Shown piece by piece: positions 1-7,049 of a DNA stretch of 11,659 bases; position 1 is the first letter of the stretch; the number at the start of each line of letters is the position of its first letter. The translations under genes and the position numbers were made by a program. Location: NCBI GenBank assembly GCA_004299465.1, contig SCST01000635.1, positions 1-11,659 of the forward strand, written 5' to 3'. Origin of the DNA: Methylovulum sp. (GTDB lineage: Bacteria; Pseudomonadota; Gammaproteobacteria; Methylococcales; Methylomonadaceae). Below the pieces are notes generated by a model, which saw only the letters and a list, made by a program, of their open reading frames with translations, was not told the origin of the DNA and ran no database searches.

Positions 1-17
1 GTGTGCTCTTCCGATCT
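1..17 (+). other. Illumina adapter remnant at contig end
   Basis: The first 17 bases, GTGTGCTCTTCCGATCT, match exactly the 3' end of the Illumina TruSeq/indexing adapter as I know it. They sit at the very first base of the window, where untrimmed adapter is expected at the edge of a short-read contig. They should be treated as contamination. Genomic sequence probably starts at or shortly after base 18, and bases just after it may come from a single read. Confidence 0.93.
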
Positions 18-91
18 GCTTGTCATAGGACTTGGTGAACGATTATCTGGTATCCGTACGCTTACGGGTTAAGGCGAAAGCACAATATTGC

Positions 92-105
92 GCCTCCGCG
101 GAGGC
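92..105 (-). terminator. GC-rich palindrome just after the DbpA-domain gene (possible terminator)
   Basis: GCCTCCGCGGAGGC is a perfect 14-base palindrome that can fold as a 5-bp GC stem with a CGCG loop. It begins 4 bases beyond the stop codon of the minus-strand DbpA-domain gene, the right place for a transcription terminator. No run of T follows on the minus strand, so a classic intrinsic terminator is not demonstrated. A protein-binding palindrome or an mRNA-end stabiliser are alternatives. Confidence 0.35.
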
Positions 106-109
106 TGTT

Positions 110-703
110 TCAGCCGTTAATCTGGTCGGGCGACTCATGATTGGACCTGGGATTGCGCCGGCTTCCACGACGGCTATGGGGGAAGCCCCGTTTTTTGCTA
201 TTGCGTGCCTTTACTCGCCTGATATCCAGTTTTTGCTGATTGATTTCCACGGTTTTTAAATGCTGGAATATATCCGGCGGCATCGCATCAGGTAATTCAA
301 TCAAGGTATATAACCCGCGAATAGCGACATTATTGATATTGTTCTTATCAACGCCGGATTCTTCGACCAGCACTTTTTTAATATCTTCCAGCGTCACCTG
401 ATGCCGGCTGCCAACATCCAGGCGATAACGCACCATTTTAATGCCGCCCGCCTGTTCAGTTTCAGAAGGAGGCTGTTCAAGCACAGGCCGGGGCGGCAGT
501 TTGCCGGTTTGCGCTAGATACAGCAGCGCAGCGGCACACGCCAAGGCATCGAAGCCCAGCTCGGCGGCAAGGGCGCTGATAACATGGCGCTGGGCATCCA
601 GCGGCTCAGTGTCCAAAACATGCCGCAACCGGCTTTTCAACAGTGCATCGCCGTTTAAGTCAGGCCCTGCTAATTTATCGGTGGTATTCATCCTGTCCGG
701 CAC
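110..703 (-). CDS. Stand-alone DbpA-type RNA-binding domain protein (DEAD-box helicase C-terminal part without the helicase core)
   Basis: A 197-residue protein when read from the GTG at 703 (193 from the ATG at 691; a weak GAG lies 9 bases before the GTG and no clear Shine-Dalgarno precedes the ATG). Residues 18-65 resemble the linker of DeaD/CsdA-type RNA helicases (a helical stretch ending in AAALLYLA). Residues 90-163 fit the DbpA RNA-binding fold, with key segments MVRYRLDVGSRHQVTLEDI, LYTLIELPDAMPPDIFQHLK and KLDIRRVKARN. In DbpA and DeaD this domain recognises structured RNA such as rRNA hairpins. A basic Arg/Ser-rich tail (164-190) would add non-specific RNA contact. No helicase motifs (Walker A, DEAD, SAT) exist in the gene, and surA ends only 74 bases upstream, so the core is truly absent. 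It may be an RNA chaperone, a ribosome-associated factor or a relic of a duplicated deaD. The domain call is fairly firm; the function is open. Confidence 0.78.
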   Translation of the reverse strand: MPDRMNTTDKLAGPDLNGDALLKSRLRHVLDTEPLDAQRHVISALAAELGFDALACAAALLYLAQTGKLPPRPVLEQPPSETEQAGGIKMVRYRLDVGSRHQVTLEDIKKVLVEESGVDKNNINNVAIRGLYTLIELPDAMPPDIFQHLKTVEINQQKLDIRRVKARNSKKRGFPHSRRGSRRNPRSNHESPDQING

Positions 704-777
704 ATTAAATAACTCGTTTTGTTCTATGTAGGGCGCGCTCTACGGAGGACACTGCTTGGTACTCTAAATAATTGTCG

Positions 778-2082
778 TTAAAGCCTGTCTTCGTTGATTT
801 CCACAAACGCTTCATCGCGCAGGCGGCGCATCCAGAGCTCCGTTTCCTCTTCAATTTTACGTTTGCGAATAGCGTCCCTGACCAGGTTTTTCCTATATTC
901 CGCGCTGTTGTCTTTACTTTCACGATCCAGCACCTGGATTAAATGCCAGCCGAACTGCGTTTGTACAGGCTCGCCCATTTCGCCTACTGCCAGTTTCGAC
1001 ATCGCCTCTTCGAACGGCTTGACCAGGTCGCCGGGACTGACCCAATCCAATGAGCCGCCTTTCAGCGCCGAGCCTTTATCATCCGAATGCGAGCGCGCCA
1101 ATACCGCAAAATCATCACCGTCGGCAATACGGGCTTTTAATGCCAGCAAACGTTTCCTGGCTTCCGCGTCATCGACCAGCTCATTGGTTTTTACCAGGAT
1201 ATGCCGCACTTTTGTCTTGGTAATCGTATGATTATCCAGGCCTTTAATTTCCAGCATTTTAATGATATGGAACCCGCTGGGGCTGCGAATCGGCTCTGCG
1301 ACATCGCCCTGTTTCATCGCGGTAATCCCGTCGGCAAACAGTGAGGGTATATCGCTTAAGCTGCGCCAGCCCAAGTCGCCGCCTTTCAATGCATTGGCGT
1401 CGTCGGAATCACTGATTGCCGTTTGCGCAAAGTCCTGCCCTGCCCGCAGTTTTGTAACCAGGCTCTCGGCCTTAGCCTGGGCTTTTTGTATTTCCGCCGA
1501 TGAAGCCGCTTCCTTGACGGCTATCAGTATATGCCCTAAATGGTACTGAATCGCTTCTTCACCGACTTTTCCCTGAGTCTCCATGTAATGCTCGACTTCG
1601 CGGTCGGTCACTTTGATGCGCCCGCCGATTTCCCGCCCGCGTAACTGGTTGATAATGATTTCATTACGCATATTCTCTAAAAAGCTTTTATACGGTATGC
1701 CCTGGTTTTCAAGCTCTGCCCTGAACTGCTCCAGGTTCATGCGGTTCCGTCCGGCAATATCGGCCGCTGAATCATTGAGCATTTCTTCACTGACGGTAAT
1801 ACCGGCCCTTTCAGCCAATTGCCGCTGCAGTTTATCGATAATCATTTTTTCCAGCACCTGTTTGCGCAGCACATATTCCGGCGGCATTTGCGTATTACTG
1901 GCCTGGATTCTTTGCATGATCACCGATACCTCCTTGCGCAGTTCCTGTTCGAGAATAACATCGTCTTCGACAACGGCGACAATTTTATCGAGAACGTCGG
2001 CGCGCACTAAAAAGTTGCTGAATAACAGGCTGCAAAATAATGCCAGGAATAAGCCAAGGTTTAACTTGTTACGTCTAATCAT
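778..2082 (-). CDS. surA: Periplasmic peptidyl-prolyl isomerase / outer-membrane protein chaperone SurA
   Basis: SurA carries unfolded outer-membrane proteins, LptD among them, across the periplasm to the BAM complex. The 434-residue product is of normal family length. Residues 1-29 form a signal peptide (basic start, hydrophobic core, likely cleavage after VRA). Residues 30-150 match the SurA N-terminal chaperone domain (DKIVAVVEDDVILEQEL). Two parvulin (PPIC) domains follow at about 177-279 (GHILIAVK, LKGGDLGWRS, PIRSPSGFHIIK) and 288-387 (VRHILVKT, KGGSLDWVSPGDLVKPFE, PVQTQFGWHLIQVLDR), and a C-terminal helix closes the chaperone fold. The ATG at 2082 overlaps the lptD stop as ATGA, so the two are almost surely co-transcribed and translationally coupled. 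The pdxA gene that often follows surA is missing. Confidence 0.97.
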   Translation of the reverse strand: MIRRNKLNLGLFLALFCSLLFSNFLVRADVLDKIVAVVEDDVILEQELRKEVSVIMQRIQASNTQMPPEYVLRKQVLEKMIIDKLQRQLAERAGITVSEEMLNDSAADIAGRNRMNLEQFRAELENQGIPYKSFLENMRNEIIINQLRGREIGGRIKVTDREVEHYMETQGKVGEEAIQYHLGHILIAVKEAASSAEIQKAQAKAESLVTKLRAGQDFAQTAISDSDDANALKGGDLGWRSLSDIPSLFADGITAMKQGDVAEPIRSPSGFHIIKMLEIKGLDNHTITKTKVRHILVKTNELVDDAEARKRLLALKARIADGDDFAVLARSHSDDKGSALKGGSLDWVSPGDLVKPFEEAMSKLAVGEMGEPVQTQFGWHLIQVLDRESKDNSAEYRKNLVRDAIRKRKIEEETELWMRRLRDEAFVEINEDRL

Positions 2083-4871
2083 TTTTCAGGTTTCCGATAA
2101 CCGTAAATACTTTTTTCGAAGAAATCATCCAATTTTTCGCCTATACCCGTCAGGCCTTTAAGCTCTATCTGGAAGAATATGCCGGTCTGCGTCGTGCCCT
2201 CGACGACAGTATTGGCCGCTTGGGCAACATCGCCGCTTATCTGGTTGATACTGTTAAGATAACTGCGCCCGATCACACGAAAACGCCAGCAGCAGTTTTC
2301 TTTTTCGAAGCCGAAAAAACCATCTTGCGTATTATTATACAACCAGGAATATTGCCAGCGTCCCACGGCATACCAGTTATCAACAATCGGCCAGCGGAAT
2401 GACATATCGCTTTGCGTGATGTCGTTACTCTTATCCGGTATCAACGGGTCCTGCCGGTAAAGATAACCGACATTGATGATCTGATCCGGCTGATTGACAA
2501 AATGAATCATCGCCTTGCCGCGCACAATGTCATTGCTGTGGGGATCCCATTGCAAACCCGAATCAATGGAAATATGTTCGGTCAACTGGCTGCTGAGTTC
2601 AGTGACCAGCGGCGAGGAATCCTGTGTCTCTACCGGGCTGATCGCGCACAAACTGGAGGGATGGTCGCCACACAACGTCACTTCGCGGTCACGGAAATAA
2701 AAAATCTCGCCGATGCTAAGCTTCAGGCGCTCCCGGCCGGTGGCGGGATCGACCAGGCGCGAGCTTAGCGCCGCGGTGACCTGGTTGGCATCCTGTATTC
2801 TGTCCGAACCGCTGAAACGGTTTTCCCTGAACATGCTGCTGTACCAGAAATCGTAGACCGAGGTATCGAATAAGGGTATCTGGCTTTGGTCCGTTTTCGG
2901 GATATACAGATAAAACAACCGGGGCTCCACCGTATGCAGCATTGCCGTCTCGGCCATTTTCAGGTCGCGTTCCAGGTAGACGCCGCTATCGATGGACATA
3001 ATCGGCAATGTCCTGGAAATATCGTCGGACAAACCGGCACCTTGGTTATTTAACAGGTATTGGGTGTGCTGTACCGATAATTTAGGCGTTAAAAAAGCAC
3101 TGGATGTCTGCAACGGCAAACTGACCGACGGTTTGATGTTGAAGCGCTGCCCGTTAACCAGGCTGCTGTGCTGGAAATACACGGATTCGCTTTCGACTGC
3201 CGCATCAATCGGCGTCGCCGCATTAAAAGAGCGATTCAAATTCAGGTTGATCTGCGGCAATCTCCGGTACGGGATCTGAATGCCGCTAAGCGCAGAGTCT
3301 ATGGTTTGGTAGCTTTCCACGCGGCTGCTAAACGCAATCCCTTCGCTGATGTAGTTCACATCGGCCTGGCTTTTAACGAAGCTGAAATTGGGAAAACTCA
3401 ACGCATTGCCTAATTCAGCAAAATAATTTTTATCCGACACATAATTCAAGTCGAGGTGTGAGCTGATGTTCGGCGTAAATTGCGTCGCATGCTTCAGCGA
3501 CATCTGGTAGCGCGAGTCATTGAGTACGTCATCATTAGGCATATATTCGACACTCGCGACGCCCCGCGACTGTTCGCTCAGGTAACGAAAATCGCCCGCG
3601 AGCAAAATGCCCCGCTTTGAAAAATAGCGGGGATTTAATGTGGCGTCATAATTGGGCGCTATATTCCAGTAATACGGCAGGGTGCCATTAAACCCGCCGT
3701 TCTGGGTATTACCGAAAGAAGGCGCGAGAAACCCGGACATTCTCCGGTTATCGACAGGGAATGCCAGATAAGGCGAATAAAACACCGGCGTACCTTTAAA
3801 TTCAAGCCAGGCATTTTTTGCCGATCCCTTGCCGGTCTGTTTGTTCAATTTCAGTTCGGAAGCATGCAAAGCCCAATCCTGGTTTCCAGGACGGCAACTG
3901 GTATAAGTCACATCCTGGTAATGGGACAGGAATTTACTGTCGCGATAAACGGCTTTCGCACGGCCCCGCAACGGCATCGCCGGAAAGATGAACAGCGTAT
4001 CCCGCAACTTAGCCTGGTCGGACGCCAGTTTGAGCGATGCCGTATCGCTGTGCAAAGCCAGTTCGTCTTCGCTGTAATAGACATCGCCGTGCAAATCCAG
4101 CGTTTCTGAAATGCTGTCATAATTCGCCGTATGCGCGTGGGCGTGTTGGTCCGCACGGGTCATTTCGACATTACCGGAGTAATTACCGATTTCATTATCG
4201 AAAATCTCCGAATAATTGGATTTGACATCCAGCGGCGACCGGTTCCTGATGTCTGTTGATGCCACCCAGGTTCTTTGCGTACCGGTGGGCGACATGCAGT
4301 TCTCCCAGGGATCGTTTTTCAATTGGGCACTTAAATTGTTAAAAACCTGTTCCTGTTGATGATCAAAAACAGGGTCAAGCAGGCGCATACCATAGCCCTC
4401 GGACTCATACCGCTGAATCCGGCCCGACGATGGCGGGCACACCGAACCCTTTTCGCAACGCTTGGCCGGAGTCGGGCCGCGTTCATTGACCAGCGGCGTT
4501 TTTTCAGCTTCAGGCAAGACAGGGCTGTGAAGCGGTTCAGTGACGGCTTGGTTTAAAACCGGCGGGTTTAAACCCGGCGGCTCCGACGCAAGCGGTTCAG
4601 GAACTGCGGCAGGGGCCGTTTGTTCAGGCTCGATGGGCGACCTGGCGTCATCTCCGGCCGGTGCGGCGACGGCAGGCTCAGGCGCGGTGTCGGTGCCGGC
4701 GGGAAAACCGGCCGCCTGGCTGTTATCCTGGGAGCCGTTACCGCCAACGCATGTCCACTCGTTATTTTCCTTGTTTTGTTGGCACGACCACGATGCTGGA
4801 TTCGCAAAGCTGACGGAAGCTGTCGATGACGACAAAAAAACCAGGAATAAACGGCAGCGCATAGAAGGCAT
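2079..4871 (-). CDS. lptD: LPS-assembly outer-membrane protein LptD
   Basis: LptD (Imp/OstA) with lipoprotein LptE inserts lipopolysaccharide into the outer leaflet of the outer membrane. From the ATG at 4871 it is 930 residues; an in-frame TTG directly before (4874) and an ATG at 4862 are alternative starts, none with a clear Shine-Dalgarno. Residues 1-23 look like a signal peptide. A Pro/Ala/Glu-rich linker occupies about 55-135. The periplasmic OstA-like beta-jellyroll lies around 215-345 (NYSGNVEMTR, LHGDVYYSEDELALHS), then the large C-terminal beta-barrel with many alternating aromatic strands (YSPYLAFPVDNRRMSGFLAP). The adjacent Cys pair of ENCCWRF at 860-861 corresponds to the CC pair that forms the essential long-range disulfides in E. 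coli LptD; N-terminal cysteines at 30, 41, 139, 145 and 192 are candidate partners. It is first of the lptD-surA pair, so the chaperone that helps fold it is made from the same message. Confidence 0.96.
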   Translation of the reverse strand: MPSMRCRLFLVFLSSSTASVSFANPASWSCQQNKENNEWTCVGGNGSQDNSQAAGFPAGTDTAPEPAVAAPAGDDARSPIEPEQTAPAAVPEPLASEPPGLNPPVLNQAVTEPLHSPVLPEAEKTPLVNERGPTPAKRCEKGSVCPPSSGRIQRYESEGYGMRLLDPVFDHQQEQVFNNLSAQLKNDPWENCMSPTGTQRTWVASTDIRNRSPLDVKSNYSEIFDNEIGNYSGNVEMTRADQHAHAHTANYDSISETLDLHGDVYYSEDELALHSDTASLKLASDQAKLRDTLFIFPAMPLRGRAKAVYRDSKFLSHYQDVTYTSCRPGNQDWALHASELKLNKQTGKGSAKNAWLEFKGTPVFYSPYLAFPVDNRRMSGFLAPSFGNTQNGGFNGTLPYYWNIAPNYDATLNPRYFSKRGILLAGDFRYLSEQSRGVASVEYMPNDDVLNDSRYQMSLKHATQFTPNISSHLDLNYVSDKNYFAELGNALSFPNFSFVKSQADVNYISEGIAFSSRVESYQTIDSALSGIQIPYRRLPQINLNLNRSFNAATPIDAAVESESVYFQHSSLVNGQRFNIKPSVSLPLQTSSAFLTPKLSVQHTQYLLNNQGAGLSDDISRTLPIMSIDSGVYLERDLKMAETAMLHTVEPRLFYLYIPKTDQSQIPLFDTSVYDFWYSSMFRENRFSGSDRIQDANQVTAALSSRLVDPATGRERLKLSIGEIFYFRDREVTLCGDHPSSLCAISPVETQDSSPLVTELSSQLTEHISIDSGLQWDPHSNDIVRGKAMIHFVNQPDQIINVGYLYRQDPLIPDKSNDITQSDMSFRWPIVDNWYAVGRWQYSWLYNNTQDGFFGFEKENCCWRFRVIGRSYLNSINQISGDVAQAANTVVEGTTQTGIFFQIELKGLTGIGEKLDDFFEKSIYGYRKPEK

Positions 4872-4946
4872 CAAGTTAGTTTAGTGGTGTAGCGGATCGT
4901 AAATCGAATAAAATGCTGGACGGGCATTCTACCGCATATCATTAAT

Positions 4947-5015
4947 TGTTTCATAAGTGCTTGCCAAAAAACCTGGGCGAAATGCGCCATGTGCGAGGCA
5001 GGCACTTATGAAACA
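4947..5015. repeat. Palindrome 1: 19-base inverted repeat around a 31-base loop
   Basis: The left arm TGTTTCATAAGTGCTTGCC (4947-4965) pairs with the right arm GGCAGGCACTTATGAAACA (4997-5015) at 18 of 19 positions, and the single exception would be a G-U wobble in RNA. The 31-base loop contains a small nested stem, GGCG (4976-4979) with CGCC (4985-4988). The core CATAAGTGCTTGC recurs in the neighbouring palindrome, so this looks like one unit of a repetitive extragenic palindrome (REP/BIME-like) or a small non-autonomous mobile element. It is not followed by a T-run. Confidence 0.8.
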
Positions 5016-5035
5016 GACATAACTTATTGAATGGG

Positions 5036-5108
5036 TATTAATTTCCCCCATAAATTCTTGCTTCCATTTTATGGGAAGACGGTGCAAGAACTTATGGAAA
5101 AATTAATA
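5036..5108. repeat. Palindrome 2: related 25/26-base imperfect inverted repeat
   Basis: The left arm 5036-5061 (begins TATTAATTT, ends CATAAATTCTTGC) pairs imperfectly with the right arm 5084-5108 (begins GCAAGAACTTATGG, ends AATTAATA), with about four mismatches or gaps. A nested stem in the 22-base loop pairs TTCC (5062-5065) with GGGAA (5073-5077). The core CATAARTTCTTGC matches the core of palindrome 1 at most positions, in the same orientation on each arm. The right arm ends 46 bases before the amgK start, so it may lie in the amgK leader. Confidence 0.75.
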
Positions 5109-5154
5109 CAGCCAGATAACTAACCTAACCCAAGCCATCTAATCCGAACCCGCC

Positions 5155-6153
5155 ATGATGATCGCCGAAGACCTACGCACCTTAACGCTACTGGATTGGC
5201 TTGAAAACGACCTGTTATTCACTATCGAAAACATCGCCCCTGCGTCCAGCGACGCCAGTTTCCGGCGCTATTTCAGGATCAAGACAGCGGACGGGTATTT
5301 TATCGTCATGGATGCGCCACCTGAAAAAGAGAATATCAAGCCGTTTATCAAAGTCGCTGAATTAATGGCGAATGCCGGCATCAATGTGCCAGCCGTACAT
5401 CGGCAAAACCTGGTTGACGGTTTTTTATTGCTGGAAGATTTCGGCAGCCGATGTTTTTTGGATGAACTCAGCCGCGGCGATGCCGATGCTTTATATCAAA
5501 GCGCTTTGGACAACCTGTTCAGGCAACAAAGCGAACCATCGCTGCAAAACTGCGACCTGCCCCGCTACGACGATGCCTTGTTAACGCGGGAGTTGGGTGT
5601 TTTTAACGACTGGTTTGTTAATCAACTGCAGGACATTGAAATGCCCGCCGACATTTGGCAGGCAACCCAGGCCGTATTGGTAGCCTCCGCACTGGAACAA
5701 CCGATATGCTGCGTACACCGGGATTATCACTCCCGCAACCTGATGGTGCTGGATCACGACTCGCCGGGCGTCATCGATTTCCAGGATGCCGTCATCGGCC
5801 CAATAACTTACGACCTGGTATCGTTATTACGCGATTGCTATATCGCCTGGCCCGCGCCACAGGTCGAAGAATGGCGGGATAGATATTTTCAACGGCTACA
5901 GCAGGCCGGCCTGATAAGCTGCGCTCCGGCCAGGTTCAAGCGCTGGTTCGATCTGATGGGTATGCAGCGCCACCTCAAGGCTATCGGCATTTTTTCACGT
6001 CTGCATTTACGGGACGGCAAATCCGGCTATCTTGACGATATACCGCGTACTCTAGGCTATGTCGTTACCGTTTGTTCAAATTATGCTGAACTTGCCGATT
6101 TCAAGCAGTTTCTTAAGGCCCACATCCTGCCCGTCTACGGCATAAGCGCATGA
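5155..6153 (+). CDS. amgK: N-acetylmuramate/N-acetylglucosamine kinase AmgK (APH-fold kinase)
   Basis: AmgK phosphorylates the anomeric position of MurNAc and GlcNAc in the cytoplasm, the first step of the recycling route that bypasses de novo UDP-MurNAc synthesis (the route linked to fosfomycin resistance in Pseudomonas). The 332-residue protein has the aminoglycoside-phosphotransferase fold. The N-lobe reads SSDASFRRYFRI (31-42), with YFIVMDAPPEKEN (48-60) carrying the region that meets nucleotide. The catalytic loop is HRDYHSRNLM (188-197, base D190, N195), and IDFQDA (207-212) supplies the metal-binding D208. ATG codons occur at 5155 and 5158 with no clear Shine-Dalgarno, so the start is uncertain by one residue. 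The stop overlaps the murU start as ATGA, and the divergent lptD-surA next door matches the Pseudomonas order as I recall it. Confidence 0.92.
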   Translation: MMIAEDLRTLTLLDWLENDLLFTIENIAPASSDASFRRYFRIKTADGYFIVMDAPPEKENIKPFIKVAELMANAGINVPAVHRQNLVDGFLLLEDFGSRCFLDELSRGDADALYQSALDNLFRQQSEPSLQNCDLPRYDDALLTRELGVFNDWFVNQLQDIEMPADIWQATQAVLVASALEQPICCVHRDYHSRNLMVLDHDSPGVIDFQDAVIGPITYDLVSLLRDCYIAWPAPQVEEWRDRYFQRLQQAGLISCAPARFKRWFDLMGMQRHLKAIGIFSRLHLRDGKSGYLDDIPRTLGYVVTVCSNYAELADFKQFLKAHILPVYGISA

Positions 6154-6827
6154 AGGCGATGATACTAGCCGCGGGGCGCGGCGAAAGAATGCGCCCGCTG
6201 ACCGACCACACGCCCAAACCCTTGTTGCCGGCCGCAGGCAAACCGCTTATCGAACACACGATTAAGCAGTTGGTCGCCGCCGGATTTAACGAGATTGTGA
6301 TTAACCATGCACATCTGGGACGGCAGATAGAAAACCATCTCGGTAACGGGCAGCGGCTGGGCGCAACGATTTGTTACTCACCTGAAGGAGAGACCGCGCT
6401 GGAAACGGCGGGCGGCATTATCAACGCCTTGCCGTTATTGGGCGATGAGCCGTTTTTAGTCGTTAACGGCGATATAGCCACCGACTTCCCCTACGCCAGA
6501 CTCAAAAACCTGGCTGTTGACTTAGCTCATTTAGTCCTCGTCAACAACCCCGAACATCACCCGGCAGGCGATTTTGCATTAAATCATGCCGGCCTGGTAA
6601 CGGAGGCCGGCGCAGAAAAGTTGACGTTCAGCGGCATCGGCCTGTATCGGCCGGAATTGTTCGGCGCCACACCGGCCGGAATCCGCAAACTGGCGCCGTT
6701 GCTGCGCATCGCGATGACGGAACAGCGCGTCAGCGGGCAACACTTTGCCGGCTTCTGGATGGACATAGGCACCCCGCAACGCCTGCAGGAGCTGGATGTA
6801 AGACTGCGGGGGTTGACGCCGGAATAA
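6150..6827 (+). CDS. murU: N-acetylmuramate alpha-1-phosphate uridylyltransferase MurU
   Basis: MurU converts MurNAc-1-phosphate and UTP to UDP-MurNAc, using the product of AmgK encoded just upstream. The 225 residues match the family size. The nucleotidyltransferase signature LAAGRGERMRPLTDHTPKPL lies at 6-25 (K23 in the PKPL motif). ETAGGI (85-90) fits the uracil/sugar-binding loop, VVNGDI (104-109) carries the metal-binding Asp108, and WMDIGTPQRL (203-212) the second acidic residue D205. Without its neighbour it could be mistaken for a mannose-1-phosphate guanylyltransferase or RmlA-like enzyme; pairing with amgK and the small size favour MurU. ATGA overlap with amgK implies coupled translation. 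Confidence 0.93.
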   Translation: MKAMILAAGRGERMRPLTDHTPKPLLPAAGKPLIEHTIKQLVAAGFNEIVINHAHLGRQIENHLGNGQRLGATICYSPEGETALETAGGIINALPLLGDEPFLVVNGDIATDFPYARLKNLAVDLAHLVLVNNPEHHPAGDFALNHAGLVTEAGAEKLTFSGIGLYRPELFGATPAGIRKLAPLLRIAMTEQRVSGQHFAGFWMDIGTPQRLQELDVRLRGLTPE

Positions 6828-6987
6828 AGTCAATCTCATAAAGAACAACGCCATAAGACGGGTTGTGGCTCATATCGGCTCGAAGACAGGCTCCAATCGA
6901 TTGAGCAACGCCTGCTGGCATACCCGCTCGTAGATCGACGGGATACCAAGAGCACGGTGTGTCTACGGTAATCAAAAAAGTATCTTA

Positions 6988-7015
6988 TTAAACCATTAGA
7001 ATGCAAGGGTATAAT
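6988..7015 (+). promoter_or_regulatory. Predicted sigma-70 promoter of the kai operon
   Basis: A perfect -10 hexamer TATAAT lies at 7010-7015. The best -35 candidate, TTAAAC at 6988-6993 (16-base spacer), is weak, which suggests a promoter needing an activator or one that is modest in strength. The start of transcription would be near 7022, giving a leader of about 28 bases. The local sequence is A/T-rich compared with its surroundings. Confidence 0.5.
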
Positions 7016-7035
7016 AGGTTGCCGGGGGATATTTA

Positions 7036-7040
7036 AAGAG
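7036..7040 (+). promoter_or_regulatory. Ribosome binding site of the globin-sensor gene
   Basis: AAGAG ends 9 bases before the ATG at 7050 and supports that start. Confidence 0.55.
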
Positions 7041-7049
7041 TGTTATTAA

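Larger units (their letters stand above)
4872..5154. promoter_or_regulatory. Divergent intergenic region between lptD and amgK
   Basis: These 283 bases separate the minus-strand lptD-surA unit from the plus-strand amgK-murU unit and must hold both promoters. I see no strong sigma-70 boxes. A TAGAAT-like -10 for lptD lies on the minus strand at 4931-4926, without a good -35. For amgK a weak pair TTGAAT (5027-5032) and TAAATT (5051-5056) is separated by 18 bases. No sigma-E-like GGAACTT box was seen. About half the region is taken up by two related palindromes, annotated separately. Confidence 0.45.
6828..7049. other. Intergenic region between murU and the kai operon
   Basis: 222 bases with no convincing gene. 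It holds several short inverted repeats. GCTCA-T-ATCG (6868-6877) pairs with CGATTGAGC (6898-6906) as a 9-bp stem with one bulge. CGTAGA (6929-6934) pairs with TCTACG (6962-6967). CCCG near 6923 pairs with CGGG near 6939. The stretch could contain the murU terminator or a structured leader, but no stem is followed by a T-run. The last 40 bases carry the kai operon promoter and ribosome site. Confidence 0.4.

Noticed and set aside
32..259. Open frame of 75 codons on the plus strand at the left end
   Set aside because: It overlaps the 3' end of the DbpA-domain gene on the other strand, has no ribosome site or recognisable domain, and begins close to the adapter edge.
4947..5015. Intrinsic terminator
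   Set aside because: It lies upstream of both flanking genes, the loop is long, and neither side is followed by a T-run.
4947..5108. CRISPR array
   Set aside because: The four related cores are arranged as inverted pairs with unequal spacing, not as direct repeats with uniform spacers, and no cas gene is nearby.
6579..6975. Minus-strand open frames overlapping murU and the intergenic region; PVDLRAGM recalls the start of IS66 TnpB proteins
   Set aside because: The similarity is limited to a few residues, the frames run into well-supported murU on the opposite strand, and no other transposase motif or terminal repeat is present.
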